From the NCBI GenBank assembly GCA_049301335.1, contig JBAQKV010000040.1, positions 1-11,312 on the forward strand: a stretch of DNA of 11,312 nt, read 5' to 3'. The position numbers and the translations under genes were made by a program. The stretch comes from JANJWP01 sp049301335 (GTDB lineage: Bacteria > Patescibacteriota > Gracilibacteria > BD1-5 > UBA2023). The stretch's first letter is position 1; each line of letters starts with the position of its first letter. A model generated the notes under the pieces. That model worked only from the letters and a program-made list of their open reading frames with translations, did not search any database and was not told where the DNA came from. Below are positions 1 through 9,071 of the stretch, piece after piece.

Positions 1-27
1 AAATCCCCCGGAATTCCGGGGGATTTT
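1..27 (-). terminator. Rho-independent terminator downstream of metG
   Basis: A perfect hairpin with arms AATCCCCCGG and CCGGGGGATT closes an AATT loop and is flanked by A and T runs, so it could act in both directions. It lies about 30 nt beyond the metG stop codon on the minus strand. The run of T on the minus-strand side is cut by the window edge. Two other terminators here (near 1599 and 9865) share the same CCGG-AATT-CCGG core. Confidence 0.75.
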
Positions 28-55
28 CATATGAAGCGTCGCGCGATGCGAAGTC

Positions 56-1540
56 CTACGCGATGCGCTGGAAGAGCGGTTCGCCCTTCTCCGCCACCGA
101 GAACGCGGTTTTTTCCGCGACGACTTCGCTGTATTTTCCGGCAAGCAGGCGTTCGCGCTGCGATGCGAGGCCCATGCGGTCGAGAAGTTCGGACATCTTC
201 TCGGGGAAGAACGGCATGAGACAGATCGCCATGGCACGGAGCCCTTCGCCCACGGTGTGGAGCGTGTCGACGACGCCGGTCGCTTCTTTGTCCCACGGCT
301 TCTTGGTGTCGACGAACTTGTTGAGCACGTCGCCGAATTCGAACGCCGATTCGAGCGCCGCGCGGAGATCGTATCCGTCCATCGCTTTCTGGAAGGTTTC
401 GACGAAGGCCGTTTTTTTCGCTTCGACTTCGCCGTCCATGAGCCCGTCGATTTTTCCGCCCTGTTTGAGCGAGAGTACGAGGAAACGGTTGAGGAGGTTG
501 CCCAAATTATTGGCGAGCTTGGCGTTGAACGCGTTGACGGCCTGTTCCACCGAGAAGTCGCCGTCCTGTCCGATGGGGAAGGACGTGAGAAGGTAGAGGA
601 GGAGGAGTTCTTTGGGGTACCGTCCGCAGAATTCCACCGGGTCGATGGCGTTTCCGAGGCTCTTCGAAATCTTCTGCCCGTCGATGGTGAAATGCCCGGT
701 GGCGAGGATGTTCTTAGGAAGGGCGTATCCTGCCGACATGAGCATCGCCGGCCAGAAGATGGCGTGGAAGCGGATGATGTCCTTGCCTACGACGTGGACG
801 TCGGCCGGCCAGAACTTCTCGTCGCCGCCTTCGCAAGCGCTGACGTAGTTGAAGAGCGCGTCGTACCAAACGTAGGTCACGTGGCTACCGTCGAACGGCA
901 AAGGGATGCCGAAGGTGCTGCCCTCACGGGAGATCGAGAAATCTTCGAGCCCTTCTTCGATGAACGACACGACTTCGTTGCCGCGGGTGCGGGGAACGAT
1001 GAAATCGGGGTTCCCCGCGAAGAGTTCCTTGAGCGCCGCTTCGTATTTCGAAAGGCGGAAGAAGTAGTTTTTCTCTTTGATGACGTCGGGTTTCTTCTTG
1101 TGGTCGGGACAGAGGCCGTCTTCGGTGAGGTCGGACGCTTTCTTGAACGCTTCGCAGCCCACGCAGTAGAGACCTTCGTATTCGCCCAAGTAGATGTCGC
1201 CGTTATCGAACGATTTCTGCAAAACGCCCTGTACGAACGCCTTATGCTGATCGGTGGTGGTGCGTACGAAATCGGTGTAGGTGATGCCGAGTCCGTCCCA
1301 GATGGCCTGGTGTTTGCCGGCCATGGAGTCGCAGTATTCCATGATGCCCATCCCGGCCTCGGCGGCTTTTTCCACGACCTTCTGGCTGTTCTCGTCGACG
1401 CCCGTCGAAAATTTCACTTCGAATCCGAGGTTGCGGCGGTGCTTGGCGAGCACGTCGGCGATGAACGACGCGTAGGCGTGGCCGATGTGCGGGATGCCGT
1501 TGGAGTAGTAGATCGGCGTGGTGACGTAGAAGGTTTTCAT
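56..1540 (-). CDS. metG: Methionyl-tRNA synthetase (MetRS), short bacterial form
   Basis: Cytosolic enzyme that charges initiator and elongator tRNA-Met with methionine using ATP (EC 6.1.1.10). The 494-residue product has the class I signatures: HIGH at residues 18-21 after TTPIYYSNGIP, and KISKS at 290-294. The zinc knuckle is C126-x2-C129 and C144-x2-H147, the single-zinc Cys3His layout I associate with the Thermus-type enzyme. VTYVWYDALF near residue 225 is the typical catalytic-domain segment, and its Trp is TGG. The protein stops after the anticodon-binding helical domain and lacks the C-terminal OB-fold tRNA-binding extension of longer MetRS such as the E. coli enzyme. The start is ATG and there is no Shine-Dalgarno sequence. 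The stop is TAG and no UGA occurs in frame. It is apparently monocistronic, with its own promoter and terminator. Confidence 0.97.
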   Translation of the reverse strand: MKTFYVTTPIYYSNGIPHIGHAYASFIADVLAKHRRNLGFEVKFSTGVDENSQKVVEKAAEAGMGIMEYCDSMAGKHQAIWDGLGITYTDFVRTTTDQHKAFVQGVLQKSFDNGDIYLGEYEGLYCVGCEAFKKASDLTEDGLCPDHKKKPDVIKEKNYFFRLSKYEAALKELFAGNPDFIVPRTRGNEVVSFIEEGLEDFSISREGSTFGIPLPFDGSHVTYVWYDALFNYVSACEGGDEKFWPADVHVVGKDIIRFHAIFWPAMLMSAGYALPKNILATGHFTIDGQKISKSLGNAIDPVEFCGRYPKELLLLYLLTSFPIGQDGDFSVEQAVNAFNAKLANNLGNLLNRFLVLSLKQGGKIDGLMDGEVEAKKTAFVETFQKAMDGYDLRAALESAFEFGDVLNKFVDTKKPWDKEATGVVDTLHTVGEGLRAMAICLMPFFPEKMSELLDRMGLASQRERLLAGKYSEVVAEKTAFSVAEKGEPLFQRIA

Positions 1541-1563
1541 GGTTTTTCGGTATGAACTGGCAG

Positions 1564-1590
1564 ATTATAGCGAAAGCGGGGGAAATCCAA
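1564..1590 (-). promoter_or_regulatory. Putative sigma-70 promoter of metG
   Basis: On the minus strand a perfect TATAAT (1564-1569) lies 24 bases upstream of the metG ATG. A weak -35-like TTGGAT sits 15 bases further upstream. The predicted start near 1557 gives a leader of about 17 nt without a Shine-Dalgarno sequence. The box lies between metG and the terminator of the upstream gene, so metG probably has its own transcript. Confidence 0.6.
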
Positions 1591-1593
1591 TGC

Positions 1594-1622
1594 GAAAAAT
1601 CCCCCCGGAATTCCGGGGGGAT
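1594..1622 (-). terminator. Terminator of the DUF4153 gene
   Basis: The perfect hairpin ATCCCCCCGG-AATT-CCGGGGGGAT is followed on the minus strand by a run of five T (plus 1594-1598). It starts 13 nt beyond the TAA at 1635. This placement supports the table-25 gene end rather than the upstream UGA at 1743. Confidence 0.85.
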
Positions 1623-1634
1623 TCAGCGATCGGA

Positions 1635-3518
1635 TTATTTCACCAATACGTAGCCGTTCATCGACCAATACGAAGTGCGCGTTCCCGATTCTTTGTCTTC
1701 AGGGTTACGCACCGGAAACGCCCTGAATACGAACCGGTATTTTCAAGAATCGTAGACGAGGTCCGTGGCGTCAACGGTCTTGTCAGTGCTTGCCGGATGC
1801 TTCTTCACGAGTTCCGAAACGAACGGGGAGAGGTCGATTTCGTCTTTCGCCGCGCCAATTCCGTATACGGTGAGTTTTTTCGCTTCGAGATCGTATTCCA
1901 CCCGTTTTCCGTCTTTGTCGTACGAGTTCACGTCGAATTCCCGCAATTCGGAATATCCGCGGACGTCCACCGAGGACGTCCGTTCCGCGCGGTAATCCAA
2001 AACGTAGGATCCTCCGTACCCGTCCCATTCGTACTTGTTCTTGATGCCGTAGTCTTCTTTCAGGAGGCCCATTACGCGGTAGCGGTCCGGTCCGCGGTAT
2101 TCGCGGGTGCGCGAGAGGAAGCTCCGTCCGCGGGAATCTCCGGAAGGATATCCCTTGTCGAATTCGGCGCGCGCCTCGGCGTCGGCTTTAGCGTACTGCG
2201 CGGGGAAGATTTTTTTCACCGACTCGGTTCCGCCGAAATCCATGAGGTAGTCGGCGCCTTCGTAAATTTCCACGGAGAGTTCTTTCGTGAGAGGGGTTTT
2301 AGGCGCCGAGACGGTTCCTTGCGACATCATTCCGGCCGCCTCGAGGTTGCGTACGAGCCGTGCTTCCTGACGTGCCGCCGGGAGCGAGAACACCGACCAC
2401 GGGCCGACGGAGACCAATACCGAAACCGCTACGACCGCCACGGGAATGGCGACGATGCGCTTGCCTTTGGAGAACGCGAAGTACGCCGAAAGCGCGAGGA
2501 GCATGATTCCGAAAACCACCACGAAGTAGCGGTTGGCCGTGAGGTCGTACTGCGCGATGCGGAGCCAGATGGCGTACGCGAGCATGGCGATCTGCGGCAT
2601 AACCGCGAAGGGGAGCGCCTTGCGGAACTTCTTTACGAACGCGAAGTCCTTTTCGAGCCCATACGAGAAAGCGTAGGCCAAGTATCCGAAGAACGAGAAC
2701 CCGATGACCATCCACGTCACTTCGCCTTTGGGCCATTCGGAGAAATTCGCCAAAACCTTCGCGCTGTACGCGTAGAGGATGAGGAAATAGACGGTGACGA
2801 ACGGGATGGCGACGAACTTCGCCAAGAACGAAAAGAACGCCGTTTCGGAATATTTCGAAGAATCGAACGTCGCTTTCGAAGGCACTGCGGTGAGCGCGTA
2901 GAAAGGCGTCGTCAGGATGAGGGCGATGATGCTCCAGTCGGCGTTGAGTTTTCCTGAAATCGAACCCGGAAGGTCGAAGAGCGTGTTTACCGCGAAGATG
3001 GCGACGTTGCCGAGGACGGCGAGCGCGGATCAGAGGATGGCCGACGCGACGAATACCGCGGCGATCCTGCGGAAGTAGCCGTAGTAGGCGTCTTGTCCCG
3101 GTTTTTTCGCGAACGGGGATTTGGCGTACGGCGCGAAGAATACGAAGCCGATGAGAACCGAGAACGTCAGCGCGAAAGTGAGTGCGCCCCGGTACCCGCT
3201 TTCGGTGTCGAATACGAGGAAGAACGCCGCGGCGACGGCCAGGCTCACGGCCTGCAGCGCGTAGGACTTGGTTTTCGCCAAGCCCGCCCCCTCGGAGAGC
3301 GTTCCCATCGCTACGCTCGCGAAATACGCGACCGCGCACGACGCCACCAGTCGCATGACGAACGGCGCGTCTTCCGAACCGAACGCTTCGTGCACGGTCA
3401 TGAACGCCAGGCACGTGGCGAAAACCGCCGCGAGCGTGGCGAGGGGGAAGCGGCGTACCGCCTCGGAGGAAGATTTCTTGAAATTCTCCAGGGAAGCCGA
3501 AGAAAACGGGTTGCGCAT
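1635..3518 (-). CDS. DUF4153-type multi-pass membrane protein, two UGA codons read as Gly
   Basis: Integral membrane protein of unknown function. Read with UGA as Gly it is one 627-residue frame from ATG at 3518 to TAA at 1635; under the standard code it splits into two ORFs plus a lost tail. UGA is codon 163 (3030-3032), inside a hydrophobic stretch, and codon 592 (1743-1745), 36 codons before the TAA. The first ~380 residues hold roughly ten hydrophobic segments. The stretch with WPKGEVTWMVIGFSFFG and LRIAQYDLTANRYFVVVFG resembles the DUF4153 family core from memory. The remaining ~245 residues are polar and probably extracytoplasmic. The frame is open further upstream to 3674, but that part translates the divergent promoter region and looks non-coding, so MRNPFSSASL is the preferred start. 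No Shine-Dalgarno is visible. The product call is firm only at family level. Confidence 0.87.
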
Positions 3519-3563
3519 AAGGAATTCGTTAACGGTTCGGCGCGGTTGCGGCCAAACGTCCCC

Positions 3564-3569
3564 ATTATC
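3564..3569 (-). promoter_or_regulatory. Candidate -10 box for the DUF4153 gene
   Basis: GATAAT on the minus strand matches TATAAT at 5 of 6 positions. It lies about 45 nt upstream of the ATG at 3518. No good -35 hexamer is visible at the usual distance; a T-rich stretch lies there instead. Weak support. Confidence 0.3.
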
Positions 3570-3628
3570 GCCGATTCCGAAAAAAAGCCAGTTTTCACGC
3601 CCTTCCGCCCGAATCGGCGTTGGAAAAT

Positions 3629-3656
3629 TTGAAATTAAAAATATATGAAATATCAT
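3629..3656 (+). promoter_or_regulatory. Putative promoter of the AbrB-RND-patatin operon
   Basis: TTGAAA (3629-3634) and TATCAT (3651-3656) are 16 nt apart and each match the sigma-70 consensus at 5 of 6 positions. They lie in a sharply AT-rich stretch that stands out from the GC-rich surroundings. The predicted start near 3663 falls inside the inverted repeat at 3659-3678. The leader would be about 33 nt. Confidence 0.6.
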
Positions 3657-3678
3657 ACAAGTATGACTCGACATACTT
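3644..3678 (+). promoter_or_regulatory. Clustered inverted repeats, possible AbrB-family operator
   Basis: Two adjacent inverted repeats overlap the -10 box and predicted start. They are TATGA-N4-TCATA (3644-3657) and AAGTATG-N6-CATACTT (3659-3678). CATAC (3654-3658) and GTATG (3661-3665) also form a closer pair. CATAC occurs twice, 18 bases apart. The position directly before the regulator gene suggests autoregulation; this is inference. Confidence 0.45.
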
Positions 3679-3695
3679 CATAAATCGAAAAGAAC

Positions 3696-3941
3696 ATGGC
3701 GAACGACAAGAACTGTCCGATTTCCGCGACCGGTGGAAAAATCAAGCTTTGCGGAACCGCCGTCATCGGCACCAAGGGGCAGATCGTCATCCCCAAAGAC
3801 GTGCGCGACCTCCTCGGTCTCCAGCCGGGAACCGGCGTCACCATTCTCGTCAAAGACGACAAGTTCGTGGGACTCATCCGTAACGACAACCTTCTCAACC
3901 TTATCGAATACGCCCGCGCCGAAGGCGTGGACCTCGAATAA
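3696..3941 (+). CDS. SpoVT/AbrB-like transcriptional regulator
   Basis: An 81-residue protein with one swapped-hairpin AbrB DNA-binding domain. The diagnostic stretch is GTKGQIVIPKDVRDLLGLQP at about residues 25-44, followed by a hydrophobic strand and a short C-terminal helix. Such proteins act as dimers on promoters, either as transition-state regulators or as the antitoxin half of MazE/VapB systems. No toxin gene is adjacent; it is the first gene of an operon with an RND pump and a phospholipase. It therefore more likely regulates that operon, perhaps through the inverted repeats just upstream. Two Cys flank the N-terminal CPISATGGKIKLC segment. The ATG is preceded by AAAAGA, only a weak ribosome-binding match. 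The stop is TAA, 16 nt before the next gene. Confidence 0.92.
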   Translation: MANDKNCPISATGGKIKLCGTAVIGTKGQIVIPKDVRDLLGLQPGTGVTILVKDDKFVGLIRNDNLLNLIEYARAEGVDLE

Positions 3942-3957
3942 TCCCCACTTCGAAACC

Positions 3958-5856
3958 ATGCGAAAAACGCGCGTTCTCCCGCTCGTCCTTTTGGGCGCGG
4001 TATTGCTTTCCTCCTGTGGAAAGTCCGAAGTCGAATCCGCCTCGAAAACCCCGTCCGATTCCTCGGGCGCGGTAGTTTGTTCCGAACCTTTCACCGTCGA
4101 AGGTTCCGGTGCCACGACTTTGAGCCTCAAGGCGAAAGTCCTTGCCGACAACGTCCGCAACGTCGCCGCCAACAACGGCGGGGACGTGACGTTCCTCGAT
4201 TGCGAAAAGGGAAAGAAGGTCACGGCCGGCACTTTGGTCGCCAAGATCAGCCCCGACCTTTCGGATCCGAACGTAAAAAACCTCATGAACCAGCGCGACG
4301 CCTACGGCTCGCAGCTTTCGAACACCCGGGACATCCTCGTTTCCACCCGCTCGAACTACGCGACCCAGTTGAATTCGTTGCAGATCCAGAAGGCCAATCT
4401 CGAAACCCAGGTTTCGCTTTTGAACGACAGCCTTTCCAAAATCCAGGAACAGCGTAAATACGGCGTCTCCGACATCGACAAGCAGCTCGAGCTTTTGCAG
4501 ATCCAGCTCGACACGTCGACCACCCAGATAGCCGACCTGAAGAATTCCAAGGCCAAGCTCGAGGATTCCAAAACCGCCGATCTCGCCAAACTCCAGATTA
4601 ACCTCGCCAATTCCCGCACCCAGGCGAAATCGCTCGTTTCCAACGCGCTCGTGCAGATCGACGAAACCTACGGGATCACCGACAAGAACCGCGAAAAGAA
4701 CGACGCATACGACACCTACCTCGGCGCCAAGAACGAAGGACTGAAAAATTCCGTAACCTCGCTCTGGTCTTCGGCTAACGCGACGTTCATGAAATTCGAC
4801 GGCCTTTCCGACGCCGAGGTTTCGACGTACCTCCAATCCGTCGGCGAACTCCTTTCCAAAACGAAGGAATCCGTGAAGAGTTCCATTCCGGCTTCCACGT
4901 TCTCGCAATCCGCCATCGACGGGCTCTTCTCCGTCTTCGTGCAGTACGAAAACAACGTCCTCACGGCGAAAAACGGCATGGATACGGTCGTAAAGAGCGT
5001 CGATACCGTCCGCAACACCTACGACACCCAGATGCTTTCCCTCGACACCCAGATCGACGGCGCCGAAAACGGGAAGAAAAGCGTGGCCGCCAACGTGGAG
5101 AACGTCAAGGGCAACAAGCTCGGTACCTACACGTCCTCGCTCGACGTGCAGTTGAACCAGGCCAACGCCCAGATCGAAACCGCCCGCACCAATTTGAGCG
5201 GAGTGAATTCGCAAATCGAATCCGTGAAATCGCAGGAGGAAATCCAAATCAACCAGCTGAACAACCAGATCTCCACCCTCGAATCCGGCCTCGCGACCGT
5301 GTCCGCGAATCTCGCCCCGCAGACTATCTACGCCGAAGTCGAAGGAACGGTAAAAGAGAAATCCGCCGCATCCGGCAACAAGGTCGCCGCCGGCGGAACG
5401 CTCTGCCAGATTTTGCCCGACCACGCCGGCCTCAAGATGCAGGCGTATTCGTCTTACGACCTCCCTCTGCCGTCGACCTTGTCTTTCGAAGCCGACGGAA
5501 AGAAATATTCCACGGTTCTCAAAACCAAACTCCCGTACCAGGACGCCGTAACCCAGAATTCGGTATACGAAGCGCCTTCGACCGTCACGCTCGACGGAAA
5601 GCCCGTCGACATCGCGTCGGTGCTTTCGGAAGGACGGGTGTTCGACGTTACCGTCGATACCGGCGGAAAACAGGTGGGTTCATCCAAGACCGCCGTGCCG
5701 ATCGACTACGTTTCCAATACCATCGGAGGTTCCAAAGTGAAGGTGAAGACCGCCGACGGGAAGGTCGTGGAAAAGGAAATCGTCCTCGGAAACCTCGATT
5801 CCGACACGGTCGAAGTGAAATCCTGACTTTCGTTCGGCGACACGCTCTGCCGGTAA
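3958..5856 (+). CDS. RND/MacA-type periplasmic adaptor (membrane fusion) lipoprotein, one UGA read as Gly
   Basis: Adaptor subunit coupling an RND permease to substrate export. The 632-residue product begins with a lipoprotein signal: basic MRKTR, a hydrophobic core, then lipobox LSSC with Cys20 as the lipidated residue. A first half-lipoyl motif (about 73-97) and a second one (IYAEVEGTVKEK, about 457-487) flank a very long region (about 105-455). That region is rich in Gln, Asn, Leu and Lys and reads as an antiparallel coiled-coil hairpin, interrupted by a non-coil segment near 235-340. Barrel and membrane-proximal domains follow. UGA at 5824-5826 is codon 623. Read as Gly it gives EVKSGLSFGD, the usual SGL-x2-GD ending of this family, and the frame then closes at TAA (5854-5856). 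The protein is longer than the usual 350-450 residues because of the hairpin. The gene starts 16 nt after the regulator and has no Shine-Dalgarno. Confidence 0.92.
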
Positions 5857-5871
5857 TCCTTTCCAACCCCC

Positions 5872-8800
5872 ATGTTCGAAAAGCAATTCAAGGCGTACCG
5901 GCCGTTCTTCCTCATCCTCATGATCCTCCTCTCCGGCATCGGCGCGGTGAGTTTCATGACGATGTCGAAAGAATCGATTCCGGACGTCAACCTCCCGTTC
6001 TTCAACATCACCGCGGTCTATCCGGGCGCCGACGCCGAAACCATCGAACAGCAGGTGGTGCGCAAGATCGAAGACAAGCTCCCTTCCGTAAAGGGCATCG
6101 CCACGTTCAAGTCGATCAGCTCGAACAACGTGGGCGTCATCAATATGGAATTCCAGCGCGGCACCGAAAAGGGAACCGCCTACGCCGACCTCAAATCCGC
6201 CGTCGACGAAGTGAAATCGAGCCTGCCGGCGGGCGTTACCGACGTCGCGGTGACCAAGACCGAAACCAAGGACATGCCGGTGTACTCGTTCTCCGTCACG
6301 GGGCCGTTCTACCCGTCCGTCCTTTTCGACAAGGTCCGCACGCTCGACGACGAACTCAAGAAGATTTCCGGGGTCGACAAGGTTATCGTCGTGGGAAAAT
6401 ACGTTTCCCAAGTCGAGGTCGAATTCGACTACGGAAAACTCAAGCAGTACAACCTCCGGCTGCCGGCGCTCGTCGGCCTCGTTTCGCAGAATATCGAACA
6501 GAAGCCCGTCGATAAGAAGAAGCTCGACGGCAACCTCTACAGCTTCGAAGTGCGGACGTACGAAAAGGGCTCGGGCGACACCCGGGCCCGCCTCGCGGAA
6601 TTCAAGACCTTCCTCGAAAGCGTCCCGCTCGTCAACCAGAACGGGAACGTGCTCCGGCTTAAGGATTTGGCGACCGTTTCGGTGACCCATCCGTTCTACC
6701 AGCGCCTCTCGTTCGTAAACGGCGAAAACGCCGTGACGTTCATGGTGTACAAGGCTCCGGGCTCCGACATCCTCCAAGTCATCGACGGCGTGCGCGGATA
6801 CCTTAAATCCAATTCCGCCGACTTCGCCGCCAAGGGCGTTTCGTACCAGGAGATGTATTCGCAGGAAATCAGCATCAAACAGACGTTCAACGCCTTTTTG
6901 GAAGGCTTCCGCGACACTTCGGTGCTCATCGTCATCATCGCCACCATCTTCCTCGGGTTGCGCGGTTCTTTGGCAGTGGCCATTACGTTCCCGTTCGTCT
7001 ACCTGCTGACGTTCATCGCGCTCAAAGAGCTCGGCTATACGTTCAACAGCATCGTTTCCGTCGCGCTCAACCTGAGTCTCGGCATCATGGTCGACAACCT
7101 CATCGTCGTCGCGCAGGGGGTCGAAGACGGCATGCGCCGCGGGTACGGCAAGTTCAAGGCCATCCTGCATTCCTTGAAGATCTACTGGAAATCCCTCCTC
7201 ATCGGAAACCTGGTCACCATCGCCATGTTCCTGCCGATCGGGTTCGTACTCAGCGGAAAAATGGGCGAATTCATGAAGTTCCTGCCTGTTACGGTCAACC
7301 TCACGCTCGTCTTCTCGATCGTGGTGGCGTTCGTGTTCCTGCCGCTCGTGCTTTCGTACATGAACCTCAAACCGCCTAAGGAACACAAGGATGGGGGAAT
7401 CGAGCATTTCTTCAAGCGTTTCGAAAAACCGTTCGACGCGGCGTACGTCAAAATCCTCCGGTTTCCCAAGTTCTTCATGCTGTTCTTCTACGCGCTGTTC
7501 GTAGCGGTGATTTTCGCCTTCGCGAAATTCGGGTCGGCCGACTTCATGCCGCTCACCGACAAGGACAACGTGTACGTCAACGTCACCTACGAGAAGACCG
7601 TCTCGATGGAAGAGAACAAGAAGCTCACTTCCAGAATATCGGCGTTCGCGGACGAATTTTTCAAAAAGAACCATCCGGGAATCGTGAAGAACGTCGAAAT
7701 CAGCCTGGGCGAACTCCAGTCGCAATCGCCCCTCGACAACACGGTCTACCGCACGAGCTTCAACCCGGAACTCACCAAGATGAACTTCGTGCTTACGCCT
7801 ACCGAAGAGCGCGAAGAGAAGGACAACGCCATCCGCATCTACCCGGAACTCTATACGTTCCTCCGGGAGAAGATTTCCGCGGATCCCGAAATTTCCAAAA
7901 AGCTCGCGGACATCACCGTTTCCATCCAGAAGAACGGCCCGAGCGCGGGTAAGGACGTCACGATCAACGTTTCCGCTTCCGGTGCCGCCGACAAGGGAAT
8001 CCAAGGTCTCGCGGCGGAGTACGGGAAGATGCTCGTGGAATTCAAGAAGATTCCGGGGACCTACGGCTGGTCGAGCAGTCTCGAACATACCAACGGCAAG
8101 GTCCAGATCGTCTACGACCTCGACCGCCTCGCGCAGCTCGGTCTCACTCCGGCCGAACTCGACGCGTTCATTTTCGGCCTCGACCAGAAGGGCGAATCGA
8201 ACTACCTTTCCGAATACAAGGGCAACGGCATTTCGATTTCCAACCTCAACGACTTCGGTAAGGACGTCATCCCGGTGAAGGGCTTCGTCGGCTACGAATC
8301 CGGAACGGGGCAGACCGTCAACTTCCGCGACCTCGTCATCCCCGGAACCAACGTCTACGTTTCCGACGTCCTCAAAGAAGTGAAACTCGTCCCGCAGCTC
8401 AAGAGCTTCCAACACCTCGAAGGCGACCTCGTCATCCATATCGAAGCCAACAAGGATCCCGACGTGGCGCTCACCAAGGTAACGAACGCACTGAATGAAA
8501 TCGTCGCGAAATACCCAAGCGTGCAGATGGCGTACGGTGCCGACGTGAAGGACATGCAGCAATCGGGGAAAGACCTCGGACTGGCGTTCTTGGTCGGTTT
8601 CATCCTCATGTTCGCCATCCTCGTGCTGAACTTCGGCAACTTCTCGCAGCCGTTCATCCTCGTGGCGACGATGCCGCTCTTCCTTACCGGGGCGCTCTTC
8701 TTCCTGCTTTTAAGCGGCGAAGTCCTGAGCTTCATGGTCGACCTCGGGTTCTTCGGGCTCATAGGCGTGGGATTGGCGCACATCATCTACCTCATCAACC

Positions 8801-9063
8801 GGTTCAACGACCTCCTCGAGAATTCCGAAGGCATCAAAAACCTCGACGGAATCATCATGGAGTCGGTCAAATCGCGTCTCGAACCGGTGTTCCTCACCAC
8901 CGCCATCACGTCGCTCGGACTCTTCGTCCTCGCGTTCTCCGACGAAATGTGGAGGCCGTTCGCCCTCGCGTTCGCCGGCGGGCTGATGCTGGGTACGACC
9001 ATCACGCTCGTGTTCATCCCGAGCGCGCTCAAGGTCATGTACCGCAATAAGAAGGTTTCGTAA
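5872..9063 (+). CDS. RND-family efflux transporter permease
   Basis: Proton-driven inner-membrane transporter of the AcrB/HAE1-like superfamily; the substrate cannot be told from sequence. The 1063 residues have the normal duplicated RND layout. TM1 (about 11-29) leads into the porter domain with YPGADAETIEQQVVRKIE and GTEKGTAYADLKSAVDEV. TM2-TM6 start near 349, TM7 lies near 530-550 with a second porter domain, and TM8-TM12 run from about 903. The TM4 motif GIMVDNLIVV places the proton-relay acid at D408, but the neighbour that is Asp in AcrB is Asn409 here. At the equivalent site in TM10 the sequence is GVGLAHIIYLIN. The gene follows the adaptor by 15 nt and precedes the patatin by 8 nt. 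It contains no UGA codon, ends in TAA and has no Shine-Dalgarno. No outer-membrane factor gene is present in the window. Confidence 0.97.
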   Translation: MFEKQFKAYRPFFLILMILLSGIGAVSFMTMSKESIPDVNLPFFNITAVYPGADAETIEQQVVRKIEDKLPSVKGIATFKSISSNNVGVINMEFQRGTEKGTAYADLKSAVDEVKSSLPAGVTDVAVTKTETKDMPVYSFSVTGPFYPSVLFDKVRTLDDELKKISGVDKVIVVGKYVSQVEVEFDYGKLKQYNLRLPALVGLVSQNIEQKPVDKKKLDGNLYSFEVRTYEKGSGDTRARLAEFKTFLESVPLVNQNGNVLRLKDLATVSVTHPFYQRLSFVNGENAVTFMVYKAPGSDILQVIDGVRGYLKSNSADFAAKGVSYQEMYSQEISIKQTFNAFLEGFRDTSVLIVIIATIFLGLRGSLAVAITFPFVYLLTFIALKELGYTFNSIVSVALNLSLGIMVDNLIVVAQGVEDGMRRGYGKFKAILHSLKIYWKSLLIGNLVTIAMFLPIGFVLSGKMGEFMKFLPVTVNLTLVFSIVVAFVFLPLVLSYMNLKPPKEHKDGGIEHFFKRFEKPFDAAYVKILRFPKFFMLFFYALFVAVIFAFAKFGSADFMPLTDKDNVYVNVTYEKTVSMEENKKLTSRISAFADEFFKKNHPGIVKNVEISLGELQSQSPLDNTVYRTSFNPELTKMNFVLTPTEEREEKDNAIRIYPELYTFLREKISADPEISKKLADITVSIQKNGPSAGKDVTINVSASGAADKGIQGLAAEYGKMLVEFKKIPGTYGWSSSLEHTNGKVQIVYDLDRLAQLGLTPAELDAFIFGLDQKGESNYLSEYKGNGISISNLNDFGKDVIPVKGFVGYESGTGQTVNFRDLVIPGTNVYVSDVLKEVKLVPQLKSFQHLEGDLVIHIEANKDPDVALTKVTNALNEIVAKYPSVQMAYGADVKDMQQSGKDLGLAFLVGFILMFAILVLNFGNFSQPFILVATMPLFLTGALFFLLLSGEVLSFMVDLGFFGLIGVGLAHIIYLINRFNDLLENSEGIKNLDGIIMESVKSRLEPVFLTTAITSLGLFVLAFSDEMWRPFALAFAGGLMLGTTITLVFIPSALKVMYRNKKVS

Positions 9064-9071
9064 TCCTCCCT

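Noticed and set aside
257..1555. A 432-codon plus-strand frame opposite metG
   Set aside because: Antisense shadow of MetRS with the same skewed Val/Glu/Arg composition; metG has all catalytic motifs.
1539..2957. A 472-codon plus-strand frame opposite the DUF4153 gene
   Set aside because: Low-complexity Arg/Glu/Asp-rich antisense shadow with no recognisable domain.
3519..3674. N-terminal extension of the DUF4153 protein to 3674
   Set aside because: The extra residues translate the AT-rich divergent promoter and operator and look non-coding; ATG at 3518 is followed directly by a sensible N-terminus.
3696..3941. AbrB-like protein as the antitoxin of a toxin-antitoxin pair
   Set aside because: No PIN or MazF-like toxin gene lies on either side; the next gene is a secretion adaptor.
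3901..5424. A 507-codon minus-strand frame opposite the adaptor gene
   Set aside because: Gly/Val/Asp-rich antisense shadow; the plus strand has the lipobox and lipoyl motifs.
5680..8562. A 960-codon open frame on the minus strand opposite the adaptor and permease genes
   Set aside because: It is a mirror of the real genes caused by GC-rich codon use. Its translation is dominated by Arg, Asp, Glu, Val and His without any domain, while the plus strand has clear RND and adaptor motifs.
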